DNA of 64,000 bases, from the NCBI GenBank assembly GCA_018267955.1, contig JAFDXL010000007.1:124001-188000 (forward strand), given 5' to 3'. The stretch is from Bacteroidota bacterium (GTDB lineage Bacteria; Bacteroidota; Bacteroidia; Chitinophagales; Chitinophagaceae). The position numbers and the translations under genes are program-made. This document shows, piece by piece, positions 50,528 to 58,858 of this stretch. The notes beneath the pieces are model-generated. The model was given only the letters and a program-made list of their open reading frames with translations. It was not told the DNA's origin and made no database searches. How positions within the stretch are numbered: position 1 is the stretch's first letter; the number at the start of each line of letters is the position of its first letter.

Positions 50528-52357
50528 ATGAGTTACCAACCGATTGAGAATTATGGAATTATAGGAGACCTTAATACCGTGGCATTGGTTGGGCTCAATG
50601 GTTCCATAGACTTTTTATGCCTGCCCGATTTTGATGCACCTTCTGTATTCGCTGCTCTTTTAGATAATGAACGAGGCGGTAAATTCGAGATCACGCCCAC
50701 CTTTACGGATATGAAAACAAGGCAGATGTATCTGCCCGACACGAATGTGCTGCTGACGCGTTTCCTCTCTTCCGCAGGCGTCAGTGAGATCATGGATTTT
50801 ATGCCTGTTGAATTACCCAACAATAGCAGGAGCCTGGTACGCAGGGTTACAAATGTTAGAGGCGAAGCCAGCTACAAAGTGATCTGTGCGCCGCGTTTTG
50901 ATTACGGCCGTGCTAAACACCGGGTGAAGATGATCGCTGATAACCAGGCGCTGTTTGAGAGCGAAGGCGATGATAAAACAATTTTAAGGTTAACGGCATC
51001 CGTTCCCCTGAAAATGCAGGACGGTGATGTGCTGGCCGACTTTACACTGGGCGCGGGAAAGACTGTTGACTTCTTACTGGAGTATATTACCGATCAGCAC
51101 GAGCTGCGGTCTGACTTCGAAAAATTTATCACAGAAAGCCTGTTTCGTACCGTAAACTACTGGAAGGATTGGATATCTCATTCTTCCTATCGTGGCAGAT
51201 GGCCTCATGCCGTCAACCGTTCTGCCCTGGTGCTTAAACTGCTTACCAGTAATAAATACGGTTCCATGATTGCTTCCCCAACCTTTGGTTTGCCGGAAAC
51301 GATTGGTGGCGAGCGTAACTGGGACTATCGCTATACCTGGATCCGGGATGCATCTTTTTCTATTCATGCGCTCATGAGGCTGGGTTATGTAAAAGAGGCC
51401 GGGGCCTATATGCAATGGGTGGAAAAAATGTGCCGCGATGTAAAAGGCCGCTCACAACTCGGTATCATGTATTCTATTGATGGCCGTCCACAGATAAAAG
51501 AAACATTCTTAGACAATTTCGAAGGTTATAAAAAATCGAGCCCGGTGCGCATTGGTAACGACGCCTACAACCAGTTGCAACTGGATATATATGGCGAGCT
51601 GATGGATGCCGTGTTCTTATACAATGAATTTGGTGAAACCATCTCTCACGATTTCTGGGAAGATCTCAAGGAGCAACTCGATTGGCTATGCGACAACTGG
51701 AAGCAACCAGATGAAAGCATTTGGGAAGTACGCGGTGGTAAACAACATTTTCTTTATTCGCGCCTGCAATGCTGGGTGGCGTTTGACAGGGCTATTAAAA
51801 TCGCCCGGCATAATTCGCTACCCGTCAACTCACGCTATGTGCGCCAACGCGACAGGATATACGATTCTATCTACCGCGATTTCTGGAATCCTGAAAAGAA
51901 AGCATTTATGCAGTTTCCCGGAGCTAATACGGTAGATGCATCTTCTTTAATGATGCCGCTGCTCGGCTTCATCAGCCCTAAAGATCCACGCTGGCTTTCT
52001 TCTTTAAAACGTATAGAAGAAGAACTGGTGTCTGATTCATTGGTGTACCGTTATCGACCGGACGCCGCTGCGCCCGATGGTTTCGAAAAGCATGAAGGCA
52101 CTTTTTCTATGTGTACTTTCTGGTATGTGGAATGCCTGTCGCGTGCCGGCCAGTTAGAGAAAGCAAGGTTCTATTTCGAAAAGATGCTGGGCTATGCCAA
52201 TCATCTCGGCTTATTCTCCGAACAATTAGGATTTGAGGGGGAGCACCTCGGCAATTTTCCACAGGCATTCACGCACCTTGGTTTGATCAATACCGCCTTT
52301 AACCTCGATATGCAATTGAATGATATTCGTAACAGGAATGTAAATGATAACACATGA
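50528..52357 (+). CDS. GH15 glycoside hydrolase (glucoamylase or trehalase)
   Basis: 609 residues, cytosolic (no signal peptide). The N-terminal super-sandwich begins IENYGIIGDLNTVALVGLNGSIDFLCLPDFDAPSVFAALLD. The (alpha/alpha)6 barrel shows ETIGGERNWDYRYTWIRDASFSIHALMRLGY, LDIYGELMDAVFLYNEFGE, DESIWEVRGGKQHFLYSRLQCWVAFDRAIKIA, and near the end FEKHEGTFSMCTFWYVECLSRAGQLEKARFYFEKML. GH15 enzymes release beta-glucose from maltodextrins or trehalose; which substrate is open. Its stop overlaps the dehydrogenase start by 4 bases (ATGA), so translation is coupled. Confidence 0.93.
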   Translation: MSYQPIENYGIIGDLNTVALVGLNGSIDFLCLPDFDAPSVFAALLDNERGGKFEITPTFTDMKTRQMYLPDTNVLLTRFLSSAGVSEIMDFMPVELPNNSRSLVRRVTNVRGEASYKVICAPRFDYGRAKHRVKMIADNQALFESEGDDKTILRLTASVPLKMQDGDVLADFTLGAGKTVDFLLEYITDQHELRSDFEKFITESLFRTVNYWKDWISHSSYRGRWPHAVNRSALVLKLLTSNKYGSMIASPTFGLPETIGGERNWDYRYTWIRDASFSIHALMRLGYVKEAGAYMQWVEKMCRDVKGRSQLGIMYSIDGRPQIKETFLDNFEGYKKSSPVRIGNDAYNQLQLDIYGELMDAVFLYNEFGETISHDFWEDLKEQLDWLCDNWKQPDESIWEVRGGKQHFLYSRLQCWVAFDRAIKIARHNSLPVNSRYVRQRDRIYDSIYRDFWNPEKKAFMQFPGANTVDASSLMMPLLGFISPKDPRWLSSLKRIEEELVSDSLVYRYRPDAAAPDGFEKHEGTFSMCTFWYVECLSRAGQLEKARFYFEKMLGYANHLGLFSEQLGFEGEHLGNFPQAFTHLGLINTAFNLDMQLNDIRNRNVNDNT

Positions 52358-53475
52358 AGGCAATAGCAATAACACCGGGTACTAAAGAAGTGGAATTAGT
52401 AGATCGTGAGGAACCTTTTATTCATGCGGCTGACGAAATAAGGATAAAAGTGCTGCAGGTAGGTATCTGCGGCACAGATAGAGAAGAGGTTTCCGGCGGC
52501 AGGGCCGATGCACCCGATGGTAAAAATAAACTGGTGATCGGTCACGAGATGTTTGGGCAGGTGGTGGAAGTAGGTAAGGCGGTTACTAAAGCTGCCAGGG
52601 GCGACTATGGGCTTTTTACAGTCCGCAGGGGTTGTGGCGAATGTGCCGCCTGCAAAAACGGGCGTAGCGATATGTGCTATACCGGCAAGTACACAGAGCG
52701 CGGTATCAAAGGTGCCGATGGCTATGAAACAGAATTTGTGGTTGATAAGGAAGCGTACTTTGTACCCGTACCTGGGTCTATAAAAAATATAGGGGTGCTC
52801 ACAGAGCCAATGTCCGTTGCTGCAAAGGCTATTGACGAGGCGATGATGATACAGGCAGTGAGGCTGGGCGATTTTGATGATGCCTCTCATTGGCTGAAGG
52901 GTAAGAAGGCCTTGGTGGCAGGCTTAGGGCCCGTGGGTTTATTAGCGGCTTTAGCATTGCGTGTTCGTGGTGCGGATGTTTTAGGGATGGATATTGTAGA
53001 CGAGAATAGCGCCCGTCCACATGTGCTGAAAGCAATAGGTGGAAGATATGTGAATGGAAAGAAGGTGAATGTAGAGGAGATAGGCAAGACCATCGAATAT
53101 GCCGACTTTGTTTTTGAGGCAGCGGGCATCGCAAAATTGCAGTTCGAGCTGATAGATACGATGGCTAAAAATGCCATATACATGGCTACAGGCATACCTG
53201 CAGAAGGCCGCCCGCTCACCATGCCCGGGGCTGAGCTAATGCAGCGCCTTGTACTCAACAATCAAATAATAGTGGGTAGCGTTAATGCCAGCAGAAAACA
53301 TTACGAGCAGGCGGTGAATTACCTGGTAAAAGCCAAACAGCAATGGCCGGAGGCGGTAGATAAGATCATTACACATCGGTATCCTTTTGGTAAATATGAT
53401 GATGCACTACATAATCATGGGGAGGACGAAATAAAAGTAGTAATAGACTGGAGCCGCGATGTCGGCACCAAATGA
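52354..53475 (+). CDS. Glucose 1-dehydrogenase (medium-chain, zinc-dependent)
   Basis: 373 residues. The zinc-binding GroES-like part has ICGTDREEVSGGRADAPDGKNKLVIGHEMFGQVVEVG (Cys39, His66, Glu67), and the structural-zinc loop CGECAACKNGRSDMC. The Rossmann domain shows ALVAGLGPVGLLAALALRVRGADVLGMDIV, followed by family-specific residues of the archaeal-type glucose dehydrogenases. It oxidises D-glucose (or galactose) to the lactone with NAD(P). The 4-base overlap with the GH15 gene suggests a route from maltose or trehalose to gluconate (inference). Confidence 0.9.
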   Translation: MKAIAITPGTKEVELVDREEPFIHAADEIRIKVLQVGICGTDREEVSGGRADAPDGKNKLVIGHEMFGQVVEVGKAVTKAARGDYGLFTVRRGCGECAACKNGRSDMCYTGKYTERGIKGADGYETEFVVDKEAYFVPVPGSIKNIGVLTEPMSVAAKAIDEAMMIQAVRLGDFDDASHWLKGKKALVAGLGPVGLLAALALRVRGADVLGMDIVDENSARPHVLKAIGGRYVNGKKVNVEEIGKTIEYADFVFEAAGIAKLQFELIDTMAKNAIYMATGIPAEGRPLTMPGAELMQRLVLNNQIIVGSVNASRKHYEQAVNYLVKAKQQWPEAVDKIITHRYPFGKYDDALHNHGEDEIKVVIDWSRDVGTK

Positions 53476-53510
53476 TGGGCGATTTGCTATTTTTGCTCCA
53501 AACAGTGTTT

Positions 53511-53987
53511 ATGCAATCAAAAGCTACTACCGTAGATGAATACATGGATTCTTTGCCCGAAGACCGCAAAGAGCCAATGAATAAGCTTCGCAAAACATTG
53601 CTCAAAAGCCTGCCCAAAGGATTTAAAGAATGCATGTCTTATGGTATGATAGGTTATGTAGTGCCGCTGAGCACTTATCCTGCAGGCTATCATTGCGATC
53701 CCAGCCTGCCGCTTAGCTTTATCAACCTTGCATCTCAAAAGAATTTCATTGCCTTATACCACATGGGTATGTATAGCAATGCCTCCCTGTTGAAATGGTT
53801 TACAGAAGAATATCCCAAACACAGTAAAAAGAAACTGGATATGGGCAAGAGTTGCATCCGCTTTAAGAACATGAATGACATACCCTATGATCTTATAGCA
53901 GAACTAGCAACCAAAATGTCGCCGCAGCAATGGATAGATTGCTATGAAAAAGCATTAAGTGGCACAAAAGCAGCCCGTTCTAAATAA
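53511..53987 (+). CDS. DUF1801-domain protein
   Basis: 158 residues from ATG at 53511; an upstream ATG at 53472 overlaps the dehydrogenase stop. ATTVDEYMDSLPEDRKEPMNKLRKTLLKSLPKGFKECMSYGMIGYVVPLSTYPAGYHCDPSLPLSFINLASQKNFIALYHMGMYSN is the YdhG/DUF1801 fold, of unknown role; some relatives are implicated in iron chaperoning (frataxin-like). Probably the last coupled gene of the GH15 operon, or simply downstream. Confidence 0.88.
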   Translation: MQSKATTVDEYMDSLPEDRKEPMNKLRKTLLKSLPKGFKECMSYGMIGYVVPLSTYPAGYHCDPSLPLSFINLASQKNFIALYHMGMYSNASLLKWFTEEYPKHSKKKLDMGKSCIRFKNMNDIPYDLIAELATKMSPQQWIDCYEKALSGTKAARSK

Positions 53988-54067
53988 GACGACTGTCAAT
54001 TACTATAATGACCAACATCATAGTAAACGACCTGCATCACTGGTTACATTGCAGCAAATCTTCTGCT

Positions 54068-54250
54068 ATGCAACAAAAAACTAAGATCATCGAACGCTCG
54101 TCCGGACTATACTTTGTAGGTTTTATCGGTGCAGTGGTATACTACCTGCAGCATGCCACCAACTTTGGCGATGGCTTGCTTGGCTTTTTAAAAGCGATGG
54201 TATGGCCGGCCTTCCTGGTGTATAAGGCAATGGATTTCCTAAAGATGTGA
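54068..54250 (+). CDS. Small membrane protein
   Basis: 60 residues from ATG at 54068 (MQQKTKIIERSSGLYFVGF...). One or two membrane helices (SGLYFVGFIGAVVYYLQHA and FLKAMVWPAFLVYKAMDFL) enclosing a short NFGDG loop. The upstream start at 54008 adds a polar His-rich segment and is less likely. Small proteins of this kind are common in Bacteroidota, with unknown function. Confidence 0.65.
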   Translation: MQQKTKIIERSSGLYFVGFIGAVVYYLQHATNFGDGLLGFLKAMVWPAFLVYKAMDFLKM

Positions 54251-54252
54251 AG

Positions 54253-55299
54253 CTAGAGGACTATGGTCGCGTCTCCATTTATAGGATGCCCTACGCAAGT
54301 TAGCACCATGCCTTTTTTCAGGTCGTTGTCGGTGAGTACTTCATTATAAGAATGCCAGATCGTTCCGCTGGTGCAGCGGGCAGCACAGCTACCGCAACTG
54401 CCTGCTTCACAGCTGTAAGGTAGCGCTATGCCTGCTTTTTTCGCCGCAGCCAGTATACTATCGGGGTACATAACTGTTAGATCAACAACATTTCCTTCTC
54501 TTTGCAGGATTACGTGATGGGTAGCGGTATCAGGAGGCAAAATGTTTTTCTTTGGCCTGGCATCGATCACAAAATTCTCTTTCTTAATACTGCCTGCAGG
54601 TACGCCATCTTCCCTTAGCGTATAGGTACACAGCCGCATATAGTTTTCCGGGCCGCAGATATAAAACAGCATTTGTTCTTTTGGTGCTATGGCAAGTGTA
54701 TGCAGGAAATGAAGGATCAATTCTCGGTGCAGTCTTGCGCTCATCAATTGAGGATTGTTGCTGAATAGCAATTCCATTCGGAAGCGTTCCTTATGTTTTT
54801 CCTGCAGATCTCTTAACGAATCTAAGAACAGTGTGCGGTGTTCTGCGGGGTTACTATATATAAGTACCACCTGTGTGGAAGGGTATTCTTTAAGCAGGGT
54901 TTTTATTAAAGAATAGATGGGTGTGATACCACTACCTGCTGCAAAGAAGAATATCTGTTTGTAAGCAGCGATATCATCCGGTAGAGTAAACAATCCTCCG
55001 CTGCCAATGGTCAGTAATTCATCACCGGGTTTTATCTCATCTACCAGGTGCCGCGAAAACAATCCGTTTTCAATACGTTTTACGCCAATGCTTAACGGTT
55101 CGTTCCATGCAGGGGAGGAGGTGATAGAGTAGGAGCGGTGTATTTCTTTATCTCCGCCAAATCTTACAAAGGTCAGGTATTGGCCTGCCTTATAGCTGAT
55201 ACCATGCCCTTCTTCAAAGCTAATTGATTTAAAGCCCGGCACTTCTTCTTTGATCTCTTTTACCCGCAATGTTTTGTACAGATCCTTGCTAAATGGCAT
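54253..55299 (-). CDS. Ferredoxin-type FAD/NAD(P)-dependent reductase (PaaE/Hmp-like)
   Basis: 348 residues from ATG at 55299; a longer frame from 55464 would overlap the divergent gene. The FAD domain has YKAGQYLTFVRFGGDKEIHRSYSITSSP (RxYS). The NAD domain carries FFFAAGSGITPIYSLIKTLLKEYPSTQVVLIYSN and CGPENYM. The C-terminal plant-type [2Fe-2S] ferredoxin domain shows CEAGSCGSCAARC plus GMVLTCVGHP. This architecture transfers electrons from NAD(P)H to an oxygenase or similar partner; no oxygenase is adjacent, so the partner is unknown. Confidence 0.92.
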   Translation of the reverse strand: MPFSKDLYKTLRVKEIKEEVPGFKSISFEEGHGISYKAGQYLTFVRFGGDKEIHRSYSITSSPAWNEPLSIGVKRIENGLFSRHLVDEIKPGDELLTIGSGGLFTLPDDIAAYKQIFFFAAGSGITPIYSLIKTLLKEYPSTQVVLIYSNPAEHRTLFLDSLRDLQEKHKERFRMELLFSNNPQLMSARLHRELILHFLHTLAIAPKEQMLFYICGPENYMRLCTYTLREDGVPAGSIKKENFVIDARPKKNILPPDTATHHVILQREGNVVDLTVMYPDSILAAAKKAGIALPYSCEAGSCGSCAARCTSGTIWHSYNEVLTDNDLKKGMVLTCVGHPINGDATIVL

Positions 55300-55360
55300 A
55301 AGCCAAATTTCTGAAAAAATAAATGAAAGCTCATGGAACAAAATTTTCAGCCTCCTTGCT

Positions 55361-55759
55361 ATGGGAACCGAAATAATGGACAAAGCTAAAAAGAGGAACC
55401 TAGGCATCATGAGCTTTATTCCTCTTTCGCTGTTATTGATAACGCTGATATACCAGGTCAGCACCTTTGGTAAAACAGTGGCGCAGAATGGCCTTAATGA
55501 TCACCTGGCAATGGTAGAGGGTACCAAAGATCATTTTGGCACATTAACAGTTATGTATGGTATCACGGGTATTGCCACCCTTGCTGTGCTGCTGTATTAT
55601 ATTGTGCATCTGCTGCGCCTGAAGTTCATGCCTGTTGGCTCTAAAGCTGTGTGGGTGGTGTTTATGGCGGTGTTCATGCCACTGGCGTTTCCCTTTTTCT
55701 GGTATTGGTTTATCATGAAAGAACCTGAGCGGTTAGCTGTAAAAGATAGCATCGAATAA
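55361..55759 (+). CDS. Small membrane protein with PLDc_N-like helices
   Basis: 132 residues from ATG at 55361 (ATG at 55376 is also good). Three membrane helices: IMSFIPLSLLLITLIYQV, LTVMYGITGIATLAVLLYYIVHLL, and AVWVVFMAVFMPLAFPFFWYWFIMKEPE. The last helix pair with FWYWFIMKEPE resembles the phospholipase-D-nuclease N-terminal (PLDc_N) segment. The divergent reductase gene starts 62 bases away. Function unknown. Confidence 0.75.
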   Translation: MGTEIMDKAKKRNLGIMSFIPLSLLLITLIYQVSTFGKTVAQNGLNDHLAMVEGTKDHFGTLTVMYGITGIATLAVLLYYIVHLLRLKFMPVGSKAVWVVFMAVFMPLAFPFFWYWFIMKEPERLAVKDSIE

Positions 55760-55777
55760 CAATATTTAAAATTACTT

Positions 55778-56770
55778 ATGGAAGCAATGAATCAATATCG
55801 TGCGGAAGCGGAAGAGACAGCTCGTAAACACAAGCAAATACAAGACAAGGTAGCGGAAGCAGAAAAGCAAAATCCGCCACAGGAAGCAGAAAAACCTATG
55901 CAGGCAGGTGCGCGTAAATACCCGGAGCCCCCGGTAGGGAAGCAACACCTGGAAAAACCCGGTGTAGAATCGGAAATGGACGTGCAACCAATGTACGATG
56001 CACCCTTCTATAAAGGTTCAGATAAATTGAAAGATAAGATCGCCATTATTACAGGGGGCGATTCCGGTATCGGCAGGGCAGTAGCTGTGCTTTTTGCGCG
56101 TGAAGGTGCAGATGTTGCCATTCTATATCTGAATGAGCATGAGGATGCAGAGACTACGAAGAAGCTGGTCGAGGATGAGGGTCGCCAATGTGTTACCATC
56201 GCAGGTGATGTCGCCAACCGTAATTTTTGTTTCGATGCAGTAAAGCAGGTGGTAGACAAATTCGGCAGGGTAGATGTATTGGTGAACAACGCTGCATTTC
56301 AATTGCATGTAGCCAACTTCGAAGATCTTACCGAAGAACATTTTGATACTACATTAAAGACAAATCTTTATGGATACTTCCACATGGCGCAGGCAGCGGT
56401 ACCGCATATGCAGGAGGGTAGCGCTATCATTAATACAGGCTCGGTAACAGGCCTGTTCGGAAATAAAGAAATTCTTGACTATTCATTGACCAAAGGTGGT
56501 ATTCATGCCTTTACCCGTTCGCTGGGTACGCACCTCATTCCGAAGGGTATACGTGTAAATGCAGTAGCTCCAGGCCCTGTATGGACGCCCTTAAATCCTT
56601 CTGACCGGCAAAAAGAAGATATTAAGAAGTTTGGTTCGTACACTGCTATGAAGCGCCCTGCGCAGCCAGAAGAGATTGCTCCTGCTTATGTATTCCTGGC
56701 ATCGCCGCAATGCTCCAGTTTTATCACGGGAGAGATATTGCCGATCATAGGTGGCTACACCGGTGGATAG
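55778..56770 (+). CDS. SDR oxidoreductase of the YghA/YhdG type
   Basis: 330 residues with an unusual extension of about 85 residues (acidic/Lys-rich then PPVGKQHLEKPG...). The SDR core follows: IAIITGGDSGIGRAVAVLFAREGADVAILYL, GDVANRNFCFDAVKQVVDKFGRVDVLVNNAAFQ, IINTGSVTGLFGNKEILDYSLTKGGIHAFTRSLG, and GIRVNAVAPGPVWTPLNPS. Catalytic Tyr-x-x-x-Lys present (YSLTKGG). Homologs in the family use glucose or alcohol substrates and are stress-induced. Start supported by its position 18 bases behind the small membrane gene. Confidence 0.93.
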   Translation: MEAMNQYRAEAEETARKHKQIQDKVAEAEKQNPPQEAEKPMQAGARKYPEPPVGKQHLEKPGVESEMDVQPMYDAPFYKGSDKLKDKIAIITGGDSGIGRAVAVLFAREGADVAILYLNEHEDAETTKKLVEDEGRQCVTIAGDVANRNFCFDAVKQVVDKFGRVDVLVNNAAFQLHVANFEDLTEEHFDTTLKTNLYGYFHMAQAAVPHMQEGSAIINTGSVTGLFGNKEILDYSLTKGGIHAFTRSLGTHLIPKGIRVNAVAPGPVWTPLNPSDRQKEDIKKFGSYTAMKRPAQPEEIAPAYVFLASPQCSSFITGEILPIIGGYTGG

Positions 56771-56830
56771 TAATAATAAAAAATTATAAGCCTATCCTGC
56801 GCATTAAAAACAAATGATGCAATTTGCGGC

Positions 56831-58015
56831 ATGATGAAGCAAGGACTTACTAAATGGCAGATAGCCATCATGTCCATCACCGCAGGCATCTGCGTTTCCG
56901 GTATATACTTTAATCAGCCTTTATTAAGTGATATTGCCGGCAGCCTTCACATCTCTGAAGCTGCTGCCGGCAATATTGCTGTTTGTTCGCAAGCGGGTTA
57001 TGGCCTCGGCCTGTTTTTCATTACACCATTGGGTGATAAAGTAAACAGGCGCCGGCTGATCCTTATATTACAATTATTATTAGTGCTGTCACTCATCGGT
57101 ATGTCTTTTGCCCAAACGGCCTGGCTTATATCTGCAATGAGCTTACTGGTAGGTTTATTTGCTGTAGCGGCACAGGTCATCATGCCATTGGCAGCGCTCC
57201 TGTCGCCCGAAAATAAAGGAAAGATCGTAGGTACTATTGTCACAGGCATTCTTACAGGTATTCTTGCCGCACGGGTATTTAGCGGCTATATAGCAGAATG
57301 GTTTGGCTGGCGTGCTGTGTATAGCATTTCGTCCGGCCTTGTTTTGTTATCCTCCTTCATTCTTTATTTTTCGCTGCCTGATGTGCCCGTGCAGTTCAAA
57401 GGCAACTATGGACAATTGCTGCGCTCTACTTTGCAGCAGATAGGCAGGTTTGCACTGTTGCGATACTCGGCAGTTTTAGGGGCTTTGGTATTTGGTGCCT
57501 TCTGCTCTTTCTGGACCACACTCACTTTTCACCTGAGTGGCGCTCCGTTTCATTACGGTACTGATGTTATAGGCTTATTTGGTCTGCTGGCTATTGTAGG
57601 TGCATTAATGGCGCCGTGGTTTGGCAAGCTGGCCGATAAAGGCAATCCCGCCCGTTCGCAGGTCATCAGTATCGCCATGCTCATTACAAGTATTCTCTGT
57701 ATCCAATTCTTTCCAAATGCATTGTGGGCTTTGGTTGCTGCTGTGCTCATGCTCGATCTTGGTGTACAGGCTACGCATGTTACCAATATTGCGGTCATCT
57801 ACACGCTCGATGAAACCGCCCATAGCCGCATCAATACCGTGTACATGACATCCTATTTTATTGGTGGTGCTATGGGTACATTCGTTGGTGTGCAGTGTTG
57901 GAAGGCAGGCGGCTACACAGGTGTTACCTGGCAATTACTTGTATGGTCTGTCATCGCTTTGTTACTGGCATTGAACCGTTACCGGCAGATAGCAAAGAAT
58001 ACAGTCACTGCTTAG
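56831..58015 (+). CDS. MFS transporter
   Basis: 394 residues with twelve membrane helices. MFS signature loop between TM2 and TM3: FFITPLGDKVNRRRLIL; TM4/5 RVFSGYIAEWFGWRAVYSISS. It resembles the bacterial efflux-type MFS (YnfM/Bcr-like). Its end overlaps the convergent alpha/beta hydrolase by 4 bases. Substrate unknown. Confidence 0.9.
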   Translation: MMKQGLTKWQIAIMSITAGICVSGIYFNQPLLSDIAGSLHISEAAAGNIAVCSQAGYGLGLFFITPLGDKVNRRRLILILQLLLVLSLIGMSFAQTAWLISAMSLLVGLFAVAAQVIMPLAALLSPENKGKIVGTIVTGILTGILAARVFSGYIAEWFGWRAVYSISSGLVLLSSFILYFSLPDVPVQFKGNYGQLLRSTLQQIGRFALLRYSAVLGALVFGAFCSFWTTLTFHLSGAPFHYGTDVIGLFGLLAIVGALMAPWFGKLADKGNPARSQVISIAMLITSILCIQFFPNALWALVAAVLMLDLGVQATHVTNIAVIYTLDETAHSRINTVYMTSYFIGGAMGTFVGVQCWKAGGYTGVTWQLLVWSVIALLLALNRYRQIAKNTVTA

Positions 58016-58857
58016 GAAGCAAAGAATTCCTTCAGCGCAGCGGTTACTATTTCCGGTTTACCATTATTATCTGCAGCTACGTGTCCTAATCCTTCAAAGA
58101 TGATACGCTTTGCATGCGGCATAGCGGCAGACATAATGTCCACGTTCTCCCTAAGAAATTGAATGCTCCGTGTGCCTCCTAATAGCAAGGTATCAGCAGC
58201 AACATTTTGGTAAGTGCCTAGTAAAGATTGGGAATCATTCACGATTGCAATATCATGATACATCGCAGCAATAAGTGTTTTCAAAGACACCTGCCCTTCA
58301 GCAACTTCTTCTTTTTTGATTGCCATATTAAACATGGCAGTAAGCATGAATTTGGGCGTCATAGCCAGCATGCTTTCATCACCTGTGCCTTTCACCACAC
58401 TGGCCATAGCTTCACCATAGTCGCCTTCCTTCATCGCTTTATCATAAGCAGGTACCCATGCCGATGGCCCGTCCGTAAAAGGTAACGGTGGTTCATAGAG
58501 CGCCAATTTTTTGATGGATGGTTCCATCAAGGCTGTTTGCAAAGCAATGATCGCTCCTGAGCTCAGTCCAAATATATTTTGCGCTCCGGTCACCAGTGCC
58601 AGCGCCTGTATATCTTCACTTTCTTTGGCAAGGCCATATTCTTTGGTATCCTGTTCACTCATGCCGCGGCCCCTGCGGTCGGGTATGTAAACGGTAAATG
58701 CATCGGCTAGCAATGCACCCAGTTTTGTAAAATTCTGCGAAGCCATCATGCCCCCGTGTACTAATATAAGCCCCGGTCCGGCGCCTGTTTGTTTATAACC
58801 AATAATGCTGCCGTCCTTAGAGGTTACGGTGCCTGTGCTGTATGCTGCTGTTTGCAT
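58012..58857 (-). CDS. Alpha/beta-fold hydrolase
   Basis: 281 residues, cytosolic. Oxyanion HG (LILVHGGMMASQNFTKLG), Arg-rich YIPDRRGRGMSEQ, nucleophile Ser in FGLSSGAIIALQ, a cap segment, and a final His in EGLGHVAADNNGKP. It fits the general alpha/beta hydrolase fold with S-D-H triad. It starts one base after the stop of the glycosyltransferase gene on the same strand, indicating coupling with it. Confidence 0.9.
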   Translation of the reverse strand: MQTAAYSTGTVTSKDGSIIGYKQTGAGPGLILVHGGMMASQNFTKLGALLADAFTVYIPDRRGRGMSEQDTKEYGLAKESEDIQALALVTGAQNIFGLSSGAIIALQTALMEPSIKKLALYEPPLPFTDGPSAWVPAYDKAMKEGDYGEAMASVVKGTGDESMLAMTPKFMLTAMFNMAIKKEEVAEGQVSLKTLIAAMYHDIAIVNDSQSLLGTYQNVAADTLLLGGTRSIQFLRENVDIMSAAMPHAKRIIFEGLGHVAADNNGKPEIVTAALKEFFAS

Positions 58858-58858
58858 C

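Noticed and set aside
54253-55464. Longer start of the ferredoxin-type reductase
   Set aside because: The first 55 residues overlap the divergent membrane gene and show no FAD-domain similarity; the ATG at 55299 is preferred.
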